A DNA stretch of 5,490 bases. Origin: Flavobacteriales bacterium. GTDB lineage: Bacteria; Bacteroidota; Bacteroidia; Flavobacteriales; Crocinitomicaceae. The notes under the pieces are model-generated. The model made no database searches. It was given only the letters and a program-made list of their open reading frames with translations, and was not told the origin of the DNA. The position numbers and the translations under genes are program-made. Where the stretch lies: the NCBI GenBank assembly GCA_947375085.1, contig CANCEQ010000217.1:1-5490 (forward strand). The letters are read 5' to 3'. Below, in pieces: positions 1 through 5,489 of this stretch. Within the stretch, counting starts at the first letter, position 1, and each line of letters begins with the position of its first letter.

Positions 1-68
1 TATTTATTACGAAGTCTTTTAACATCGTTAGATCTAATTCTTTTTTTTGCAGATTTATGATTCGCCAT
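1..68 (-). CDS. rpsT: 30S ribosomal protein S20, N-terminal part (cut by window edge)
   Basis: Read on the minus strand from an ATG at 68-66, the first 22 codons give MANHKSAKKRIRSNDVKRLR and then NK. This is the conserved lysine/arginine-rich N-terminus of ribosomal protein S20, which binds 16S rRNA early in assembly of the small subunit. The rest of the roughly 85-residue family length lies beyond the left edge. The start is clear because MANHKSA is the family start, and it is preceded by an A-rich stretch with no Shine-Dalgarno, as is usual in Bacteroidota. It lies 39 bases downstream of two tRNA-Glu genes on the same strand. I see no terminator or separate promoter between them, so it is probably co-transcribed with them. 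Confidence 0.93.
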   Translation of the reverse strand, partial: MANHKSAKKRIRSNDVKRLRNK

Positions 69-107
69 TTTTTTTCTTTTTATTTTAATTTAGAACTTTA
101 GTTCTTG

Positions 108-179
108 TAGCCCATAGGAGAATCGAACTCCTATTTTACGGATGAAAACCGCATGTCCTAACCGTTAGACGAATGGGCC
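108..179 (-). tRNA. tRNA-Glu (anticodon UUC), second of a tandem pair
   Basis: The minus strand folds as a complete 72-base cloverleaf ending at the discriminator A, with no encoded CCA. The acceptor stem is GGCCCAT with ATGGGCT (first pair G-U), the D arm is GTCT/GGAC, and the T arm is AGGAG/CTCCT around TTCGATT. The anticodon stem TGCGG/CCGTA contains one G-U pair and encloses the loop TTTTCAT, giving anticodon UUC, which reads GAA and GAG as glutamate. It shares the acceptor, T arm and anticodon loop with its tandem copy but has a different anticodon stem and variable loop. It lies 20 bases after the first copy. Confidence 0.96.
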
Positions 180-199
180 AAATATTACCTAATTTTTAG

Positions 200-271
200 T
201 AGCCCATAGGAGAATCGAACTCCTGTTACCAGGATGAAAACCTGGCGTCCTAACCACTAGACGAATGGGCC
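200..271 (-). tRNA. tRNA-Glu (anticodon UUC), first of a tandem pair
   Basis: This is a complete 72-base cloverleaf on the minus strand. It has acceptor GGCCCAT/ATGGGCT, D arm GTCT/GGAC with the loop AGTGGTTA, and a fully Watson-Crick anticodon stem CCAGG/CCTGG around TTTTCAT (anticodon UUC). The variable loop is TAAC, the T arm is AGGAG/CTCCT, and the discriminator is A. CCA is not encoded and must be added after transcription. It is the promoter-proximal gene of the tRNA-tRNA-rpsT set, with its 5' end about 28 bases downstream of the promoter -7 motif. Confidence 0.97.
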
Positions 272-299
272 GTTTTATTTTTCCCTTGTTTTGGGAGTG

Positions 300-330
300 C
301 AAATATAATTCGAATTTCTTTAACTCCAAA
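300..330 (-). promoter_or_regulatory. Bacteroidota-type promoter for the tRNA-Glu/rpsT transcript
   Basis: On the minus strand, TTTG at 330-327 is followed after exactly 19 bases by TATATTTG at 307-300. This matches the known Bacteroidota sigma-A consensus TTTG-N19-TAnnTTTG with no mismatch. Transcription would start roughly at 292-296, about 20-25 bases before the first tRNA. It is the best promoter in the window, as expected for a stable RNA and ribosomal protein transcript. Confidence 0.8.
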
Positions 331-359
331 TCAAATTCAAGATTTTTTTTGAAAAAATA

Positions 360-381
360 TATATTTACCACCGTAAATATA
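360..381. repeat. AT-rich inverted repeat in the divergent intergenic region
   Basis: A perfect 9-base inverted repeat (arms 360-368 and 373-381, TATATTTAC and GTAAATATA) surrounds the four bases CACC. It lies about 30 bases upstream of the tRNA promoter -33 box, within the gene-free stretch 308-597. It could be an operator or a small hairpin. In DNA this AT-rich such a repeat can also arise by chance. Apart from this repeat, the tRNA promoter's -33 box and the promoter element at 545, I see nothing else in the stretch. Confidence 0.35.
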
Positions 382-544
382 ACAAAATTTTAATTGATCA
401 AAACCAAACACAACTACTTAATTATTGAAAATCAATCAATTAACAGAAAACATGTTTAATCACACTTTTTTTAATCTTATCCTACAATTCAAGATAAAAA
501 TATGAATTAGAAATCTATTTTTCTATTATTTTGAAAATTGCCGT

Positions 545-552
545 TAAATTTG
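545..552 (+). promoter_or_regulatory. Possible promoter -7 element for the rhomboid-TPR gene
   Basis: TAAATTTG at 545-552 matches the Bacteroidota -7 motif TAnnTTTG and lies 45 bases before the ATG at 598. There is no TTG or TTTG at the usual 17-23 base distance upstream. The nearest TTTG, at 530-533, is only 11 bases away. This is therefore half a promoter at best. Confidence 0.35.
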
Positions 553-597
553 TAGTCAAATTCAAATTGATTACTTACTGTCGAAGTTAAAACGCAA

Positions 598-1548
598 ATG
601 AAATTTAATTTATTCCCTTTAAAAAAATCTGAATATAAAACACCTTGGTTTGTTTGGTACATTTCAATAACTATTATTGCTCAGTTTTTTTTAATTAACT
701 ACAAAGACCATTTCCATACAATAAACCCAGAAACATTTATACTTTTTGGAGCTCCCGACACAGTATCCATTTATGATGGTCAGTATTGGGGAGTTTTTAC
801 TAATAATTTCATCCATATATATTGGAGTCAACTTTTAATAAATCTTGCTGGTATTTGGTTGTTTGGGGCATTTATTGAAAGAAGAGAAGGTGTTTTGAAA
901 TTATTACTACTAACATTTACAGCATCTATAATACCTACTCTATGGCAACTAACCCTAACAGCGTCTCCTGGCATCGGTCTGTCCGCAGTGAATTACACTT
1001 TGTTTGGTTATATTTTAATCAAATCTAAAAACGAAGATATCTTCAAATTAAAAGGTCGATATATCATTTTAACTTTTATGATTGGGCTTTTAGCTTATTT
1101 GAGTTATTACAATACTTATATTGAAGATGTTTTTAAAACAGAAGCGATGATAATAGGCTTACTTTTGGGATTGCTTATTGGATTTCTTAGCAACAAAAAT
1201 GAATGGTTAAGATTCTCACTTTTATTTTTATTTTTTTCAATTTCAATCTCCACGTTATTTTATGCACCTTGGTCGTCGGAATGGCTTCTATACAAAGGGG
1301 TTAAGGCGCATGAATCAAAAAATTACAAAAGAGCAATAAAATTTTATAAACAAGCATTAAAAACGGATAAGCACAACGAACAAGCTCAAGAAAATTTAAA
1401 CTTGTTAGAAATAGATAAATTAAAAGTGAAAGCCTACAAAGAGCATATTTCCAAAAACTACGATAAAGCCCGTAAAATCTACCTTCAAATACTAGAGATT
1501 GAACCTGAAGATGAGTGGACTTTATCAAACTTAAAAGAACTTCCGTAA
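598..1548 (+). CDS. Rhomboid-like membrane protein with C-terminal TPR repeats, probably catalytically inactive
   Basis: This 316-residue protein has a rhomboid core followed by a soluble tail. Hydrophobic segments lie near residues 17-34, 78-96, 99-118, 125-142, 154-170, 183-198 and 203-223, a 6+1 rhomboid layout. Family signatures are visible: F71-I-H73 and N82 in segment 2, E94-R95 with G98 after it, G127-L-S129-A130 with Y133 in segment 4, and G187/G191/G195 in segment 6. The serine of the Ser-His dyad is kept as S129. The catalytic histidine, expected in the A-H-x-x-G motif, is M184. The second oxyanion-type histidine is Q78, GxSG has become GLSA, and the WR motif is W64-G65. I infer a pseudoprotease that binds or holds membrane clients. 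Residues about 227-316 form two TPR-like helix pairs (SKNYKRAIKFYKQAL and SKNYDKARKIYLQIL), probably cytoplasmic or periplasmic binding modules. The family is clear; loss of activity is inferred from residues. Confidence 0.85.
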   Translation: MKFNLFPLKKSEYKTPWFVWYISITIIAQFFLINYKDHFHTINPETFILFGAPDTVSIYDGQYWGVFTNNFIHIYWSQLLINLAGIWLFGAFIERREGVLKLLLLTFTASIIPTLWQLTLTASPGIGLSAVNYTLFGYILIKSKNEDIFKLKGRYIILTFMIGLLAYLSYYNTYIEDVFKTEAMIIGLLLGLLIGFLSNKNEWLRFSLLFLFFSISISTLFYAPWSSEWLLYKGVKAHESKNYKRAIKFYKQALKTDKHNEQAQENLNLLEIDKLKVKAYKEHISKNYDKARKIYLQILEIEPEDEWTLSNLKELP

Positions 1549-1714
1549 TTTTTTTTCTGGCACACAATATAACGAGGTAATATTCGTTTGAATTAATAAG
1601 TTCAAAGTAAAACGTGATACCCTACTAGTTACGATTTATTTGGGATTAACTAAAAGTAAAAAATCTACATTTTTTGATTAACAATTTTTAAGTTACATTC
1701 TAAATTTTACAATT

Positions 1715-2578
1715 ATGATAGTAGTATCAAGCGTAATCATCGTGATTACTGCAATTTCCGTTTATGATCATTATTCTGAAAAAAATTGGCAAGAAGTTAC
1801 TTCTTCAGAAAGAAATGAAGTAGTTTTTGAAAATAGAAATAAAAACTACGGCGCGTTCCAAATCAGACGACAATACAATAATCAAATCGTTATCATTTTA
1901 TTAGCTTTTTCTCTAAGTATAGGTGGCTTATATGGTTCCTACATATACTTTCGAGTTCCAATTCAAAAAACGATTGTTGAACCTTTTTTGGATCCTAGCG
2001 ACGTAATTACTCCTTTTAATATAACACCTGAAAAACCAAAACCAGAAGTTATTAAACCAATCAAAAAAGTAATACCTCCAGTGGAAACCTTAAAAAATGT
2101 AGAACCAATAGTAGTAGACGAAAAAACGACAGAAAAACCTCCAATTCAATCTGATTTAAAAGATGTTACTTCGGGAATTGAAAATTCTAAAGGTGCCAAT
2201 AGTTTAAATCCAATAGAACCAATTGATCACGTTAAAATTACAGAGAAAGTTGATCCTAAAACACCAACAGAATTTCCTAAGATCGAAGCGAAATTTCCTG
2301 GTGGAGATATAGCTCGAATGCATTTTATTATAAATAATATATCTCTCTCCGATGACATTTTAGAATCAGATGGAGGAAAATGCTATTTAAAATTTGTCGT
2401 GAATGAAAGCGGAGAAATCAGCTCAGTTAAAGTATTAAAAGGGGTACGTAATTGTCAACTTTGTGACAAAGAAGCGATTCGAGTAGTTAAAAACATGCCG
2501 AAATGGATTCCTGCTGAAATAGATGGTGAAAAAGTAGCTAGCTATTTCAATATGACAATTAATTTCGACTTTAAATAA
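1715..2578 (+). CDS. TonB family energy transducer
   Basis: TonB couples the inner-membrane proton gradient, through ExbB-ExbD, to outer-membrane TonB-dependent transporters. The 287-residue product has a cytoplasmic segment with the Bacteroidota motif RNEVVFENRNKNYGAF (residues 33-48) and a membrane helix at about 57-79. A proline- and lysine-rich periplasmic spacer spans roughly 100-170, with KPKPEVIKPIKKVIPP at its core. The C-terminal TonB domain covers about 192-287: FPGG at 194-197, YLKFVVNESGEISSVKVLKGV, then EAIRVVKNMPKWIPA, ending in the NFDFK strand. It carries C223, C247 and C250. The ATG at 1715 is the only in-frame ATG, but it adds a hydrophobic stretch MIVVSSVIIVITAIS before the usual family start. 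The GTG at 1742 would remove part of it. No exbB or exbD is adjacent. It is probably the first gene of a set with the following lipoprotein and TPR genes. Confidence 0.92.
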   Translation: MIVVSSVIIVITAISVYDHYSEKNWQEVTSSERNEVVFENRNKNYGAFQIRRQYNNQIVIILLAFSLSIGGLYGSYIYFRVPIQKTIVEPFLDPSDVITPFNITPEKPKPEVIKPIKKVIPPVETLKNVEPIVVDEKTTEKPPIQSDLKDVTSGIENSKGANSLNPIEPIDHVKITEKVDPKTPTEFPKIEAKFPGGDIARMHFIINNISLSDDILESDGGKCYLKFVVNESGEISSVKVLKGVRNCQLCDKEAIRVVKNMPKWIPAEIDGEKVASYFNMTINFDFK

Positions 2579-2596
2579 ATTTAACTTCTTTCAAAT

Positions 2597-2635
2597 AAAT
2601 ATACCTATTCCAATTCATTGTGAATAGGTATATTT
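2597..2635 (+). terminator. Hairpin between tonB and the lipoprotein gene; possible attenuator or partial terminator
   Basis: A perfect 14-base stem (2597-2610 with 2622-2635, left arm AAATATACCTATTC) can extend by three more pairs inside, CAA with TTG around TTCA, leaving T2621 bulged. It begins 18 bases after the tonB stop. Only a short TTT ends the stem, so it is not a textbook terminator. It could instead attenuate read-through or stabilise the tonB mRNA end. The right arm also contains the -7 motif TATATTTG (2629-2636). Confidence 0.6.
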
Positions 2636-2636
2636 G
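2629..2636 (+). promoter_or_regulatory. Possible promoter -7 element for the lipoprotein gene, inside the hairpin arm
   Basis: TATATTTG matches TAnnTTTG and ends 33 bases before the ATG at 2670. No TTG-type -33 box lies 17-23 bases upstream, so it is only a half-site and may be a by-product of the hairpin sequence. Confidence 0.3.
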
Positions 2637-2669
2637 AACCGTTTTAAAAACGAATAAAATAAATTCAAA

Positions 2670-3584
2670 ATGAAAACTAAATTAATAATGCTTTTTAGTG
2701 GTTTGTTGCTGCTATCTTGTAATGACACTGAAAACCCTTTTGCTATTGGTGGTGAAACTCATCGTCGCGGCGATATCGATATCTATATAGAAGAATCGTT
2801 CAAACCGCTATTTAAAACAAGTATTTACACTTTTGAAAGCCAATTCCCTAAAGCTAAAATAAAAGATCATTATTGCACTGAACAAGAAGCTATTAATGCA
2901 TTTTTAAATAAGAAAACCAAAACAATTTTTATCACGAGAGACTTCACTAAAAAAGAAAAAGAAAAATTAAAACTGGTTCAAGTTGAAGTTCGAAGTGAAA
3001 AATTAGCTGAAGATGCACTAGCATTAATTATTCATCCAAACAATCCTGACACATCAATTACAGTTAATCAATTAAGAAGAATGTTGACAGGAAAAGAATC
3101 AATCTGGAAAACATTAAAAACTAAAATTGACATCGTTTTTGACAATCAAAACTCTGCTAATTTCACCTATTTAAGAAATCTTACCGGTGACTCCCCTATT
3201 CCAACCAATGTATTCGCTGTAAAATCAAACGAAGAAGTTATTAATTATGTCAAAACTCATCCAAATGCAATCGGTATTATTGGAGCAAATTGGATAAGTG
3301 ATGAGGATGATGTGGAAGTTTTGGAATTTCTAAAAGGAATCAAAGTAATGGAAGTTTCTAAAAATGATTCAAAAGTTTTCTTTAAACCTTATCAAGCGTA
3401 TATCTATACGAAAGAATATCCTTTAACTCGTGAACTATGGTCAATAAATAAGGGAGGTCGAAACGGTTTAAATTCTGGTTTCGTAAATTTCCTTACTGGT
3501 GAAAAAGGACAATTAATTATTCAAAAATCTGGTCTAGTTCCTGCTCATTCACAAATCAGAATGATGCAGATTAAAGTTGAATAA
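2670..3584 (+). CDS. PstS-like substrate-binding lipoprotein
   Basis: The 304-residue product begins with a lipoprotein signal: basic MKTK, a hydrophobic run, and the lipobox LLSC with lipidated cysteine C17. The mature N-terminus CNDTEN is acidic, which in Bacteroidota can favour surface export. The body resembles type-2 periplasmic binding proteins of the phosphate-binding PstS group. Visible matches are IFITRDFT with R90-D91, an EDALALIIHPNNP strand (114-126), LRRMLTGKESIW, D158-NQNSAN as a likely counterpart of the ligand-binding GSGT loop, NAIGIIGANW (199-208), and the C-terminal FLTGEKGQLIIQKSGLVPA. No pstC, pstA or pstB genes are nearby, so it probably does not feed a phosphate ABC transporter here. 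It sits between tonB and the TPR gene on the same strand. It ends with tandem TAA TAA stops. The ligand is unknown. Confidence 0.85.
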   Translation: MKTKLIMLFSGLLLLSCNDTENPFAIGGETHRRGDIDIYIEESFKPLFKTSIYTFESQFPKAKIKDHYCTEQEAINAFLNKKTKTIFITRDFTKKEKEKLKLVQVEVRSEKLAEDALALIIHPNNPDTSITVNQLRRMLTGKESIWKTLKTKIDIVFDNQNSANFTYLRNLTGDSPIPTNVFAVKSNEEVINYVKTHPNAIGIIGANWISDEDDVEVLEFLKGIKVMEVSKNDSKVFFKPYQAYIYTKEYPLTRELWSINKGGRNGLNSGFVNFLTGEKGQLIIQKSGLVPAHSQIRMMQIKVE

Positions 3585-3621
3585 TAATGTTTGCTTAACA
3601 TTCATTTTATTTTTAAATCCT

Positions 3622-3629
3622 TAGATTTG
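3622..3629 (+). promoter_or_regulatory. Possible internal promoter for the TPR gene
   Basis: TAGATTTG at 3622-3629 matches the -7 motif TAnnTTTG, 82 bases before the ATG at 3712. Upstream at the right distance there is only TTC (3601-3603), and the nearest TTTG (3590-3593) is 28 bases away. An alternative reading uses TTTG at 3626-3629 as the -33 box with 19 bases to TAATTTTTG at 3649, which has one base too many. Either would give the TPR gene its own start within the 127-base gap. Confidence 0.4.
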
Positions 3630-3711
3630 CGTTTCTTTCTGTTAAAAATAATTTTTGGCAAGAGAATTGATAAGTGATATTGAAACGAATAGAAAATAAA
3701 TAACATACATA

Positions 3712-5337
3712 ATGAAAACTCAAAAATTACTTGCACTGTCTTTATTAATTGGGACTTCAAGTTTTGCACAAACATTAACTGATGCAATCAAAAAAACAGA
3801 TAACGAACGATTTGATGTTGCAGGTGCTGATTTTAGAACATTAATTTCTAAAGAACCAACTAAAGCTGATAATTATTTTTATGCAGGCGACAACTATTGT
3901 AAAAATGACAATATAGATTCTGCAAATGTAATGTGGAAAAAAGGATCTGAAGTAGACCCTTTGAGCGCTTTAAATTATGTAGGATTAGCTAAATATTTAT
4001 GGTTTAAAGGTGATACAATATCAGCAAATACAAACATAACAAAAGCTTTTACGCTTACTAAGAATAAAAATGCTGAAATCTTTAGACAAGTAGCTTCAAT
4101 TTACATTGAAACTCCTAAGTTTAAAAAATTAGATGCGGCTATTATTTTATTGGAGAAAGCTATCAAATTAGATGATAAAAATGCTGATAACTATTTATTA
4201 TTAGGTGACGCTTTACAAGAAAAAACACCTGAAAATGGAAGTCCAGCAATTAAAAATTATAATTTAGCATTAGGTTTAGATCCAAAATCACCTAAAGCAA
4301 TTGTACGTACGGCTAAATTATACCAACGTGCTAAAAACTACGAATTAGCAAATAACAAATACAAAGAAGCTCAAGCGTTAGACCCAACTTACGCACCAGC
4401 ATATAGAGAAAATGCAGAATTAAATATGAAATTCGATCAATCTTCAAAAGCGATTGAAAATTGGAAAAAATATTTAAGTCTAAATAATAGTATTGACGCT
4501 CGTTATAGATATGCTACATCTTTATTTTCAGGTAAACGTTACTGTGAGGCTATCAATGAATTAAATACAGTTCAAGCAGGAGGATTAACTAATTTCTACA
4601 TCGACAGAATGTTGACTTACTCATATTTCGAATGTACAGAAAATGATGTTAAAGCGAATTATGTTAAAGGATTACAATCAAGCGACAATTTCTTTGTTAA
4701 AGTACCAACAGATAAAATAATCGCTTCTGATTACAGATACAAAGGACTTTTATTGTCTAAAACAGGAAAAGATTCTTTAGCGATTATTGAATTAGAAAGA
4801 GCAATTTCTGCTGATCCTACAAAAGCAAATGAATTAATCGGAGAAGTTGGTAAACTCCAATTTAAAAACAAAAAATATGCTGAAGCAATCATTTCTTATG
4901 AAAAGAAAAGAAATGGAGTTTTCATTAACTTATCAGTTCAAGAATTAAATGAATTAGGTAAAGCATATTACTTCGGTCCGAAAGATTATGTATTAGCTGA
5001 CACTTGTTTTGCTGGAGTTGCAGAGCGTTCACCAAGTTATGCTGCGGCTTATTTATGGAGAGCTAGAGCAAGTTTTAAAATTGACCCTAAAAACGAAAAA
5101 TGGTTAGCTAAAAATCATTACGTGAAATATTTAGAATTATTAACTCCTGAAGAATCAGCAGCTGCTAACAACAAAGCTTCTATTTTAGAAGCTGCAAGAT
5201 ATTTAGGTGATTGCTTTGTAAACGCGAAAGATGCGAAAGACATTACAAAAGCAAGAGTTTATTGGGATACAGTTAAAAAATTAGAACCAACTGATAAACA
5301 AGCTGCTGCATTTTTTGCTGCTCACCCAGCTAAATAA
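3712..5337 (+). CDS. Secreted multi-repeat TPR protein
   Basis: The 541-residue product has a classic signal peptide (basic MKTQK, hydrophobic LLALSLLIGTS, and cleavage likely after SFA at residue 19). The mature protein is therefore exported, most likely to the periplasm. Nearly all of the rest is a TPR solenoid. Repeats are recognisable at about 23-50, 53-83, 86-116, 120-155, 158-192, 194-226, 228-258, 339-370, 373-400, 409-441, 443-475 and 490-527, many ending in LDP- or ADP-type turns before the next helix. A less regular stretch at about 262-335 interrupts them and holds cysteines 278 and 308. TPR arrays bind protein partners and have no catalytic role. The position right after TonB and a PstS-like lipoprotein suggests a scaffold for an envelope uptake complex, which is inference. 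Leucine is encoded very largely by TTA, more uniformly than in the upstream genes, which may reflect high expression. The gene ends in tandem TAA TAG stops. Confidence 0.9.
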   Translation: MKTQKLLALSLLIGTSSFAQTLTDAIKKTDNERFDVAGADFRTLISKEPTKADNYFYAGDNYCKNDNIDSANVMWKKGSEVDPLSALNYVGLAKYLWFKGDTISANTNITKAFTLTKNKNAEIFRQVASIYIETPKFKKLDAAIILLEKAIKLDDKNADNYLLLGDALQEKTPENGSPAIKNYNLALGLDPKSPKAIVRTAKLYQRAKNYELANNKYKEAQALDPTYAPAYRENAELNMKFDQSSKAIENWKKYLSLNNSIDARYRYATSLFSGKRYCEAINELNTVQAGGLTNFYIDRMLTYSYFECTENDVKANYVKGLQSSDNFFVKVPTDKIIASDYRYKGLLLSKTGKDSLAIIELERAISADPTKANELIGEVGKLQFKNKKYAEAIISYEKKRNGVFINLSVQELNELGKAYYFGPKDYVLADTCFAGVAERSPSYAAAYLWRARASFKIDPKNEKWLAKNHYVKYLELLTPEESAAANNKASILEAARYLGDCFVNAKDAKDITKARVYWDTVKKLEPTDKQAAAFFAAHPAK

Positions 5338-5396
5338 TAGAATGACTAGTCCTAAATAGACGTTACATATTTAAAGTAAAAATAATTAAATATTAC

Positions 5397-5428
5397 ATAC
5401 CAGCAAACACGTGTTTGCTGGTATTTTT
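5397..5428 (+). terminator. Intrinsic terminator of the tonB/lipoprotein/TPR set
   Basis: A 28-base perfect palindrome (5397-5424, left half ATACCAGCAAACAC) gives a 12-bp stem with an ACGT loop and runs directly into five T residues at 5424-5428. It lies about 60 bases after the TPR stop, with no gene in between. It is a textbook rho-independent terminator on the plus strand. On the minus strand the stem is followed by TGTAATATTTAATT, a poorer U-tract. Confidence 0.93.
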
Positions 5429-5453
5429 GGTTTTGTACGTTTTTATTTTAATC

Positions 5454-5489
5454 TCATTTTGTTGATGCATGTATTTCGGCGTATTCATA
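5454..5489 (-). CDS. Possible 3' end of a convergent gene (unidentified)
   Basis: On the minus strand one frame is open from the window edge and reads YEYAEIHASTK before a TGA stop at 5456-5454. The composition looks protein-like and the position, facing the terminator at 5397-5428, suits a convergent gene. Eleven residues are too few to identify a family, and an open frame this short is expected by chance, so this is tentative. Confidence 0.3.
   Translation of the reverse strand, partial: YEYAEIHASTK

Noticed and set aside
189..371. Minus-strand open frame of 60 codons
   Set aside because: It covers a whole tRNA-Glu gene and its promoter, and the protein resembles no family; the frame is incidental.
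598..1548. Annotating the protein as an active rhomboid protease
   Set aside because: The catalytic histidine position is methionine (M184), so family membership does not justify assigning proteolytic activity.
1549..1556. Run of eight T after the rhomboid stop as a terminator
   Set aside because: No stable inverted repeat precedes it; only weak A/T pairing is possible.
1301..1567. Minus-strand open frame of 88 codons
   Set aside because: It lies opposite the TPR tail of the rhomboid-like gene, whose plus-strand reading is clearly the coding one.
1557..1714. Promoter for tonB in the 166-base gap
   Set aside because: TTTATTTG (1635-1642) has one mismatch to the -7 motif and no suitable -33 box, and TACATTTTTTG (1666-1676) has the wrong internal spacing. 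Nothing there is good enough to list, and I see no remnant of a gene.
3602..3787. Minus-strand open frame of 61 codons
   Set aside because: It overlaps the promoter region and the signal peptide of the TPR gene in antisense and shows no recognisable protein features.
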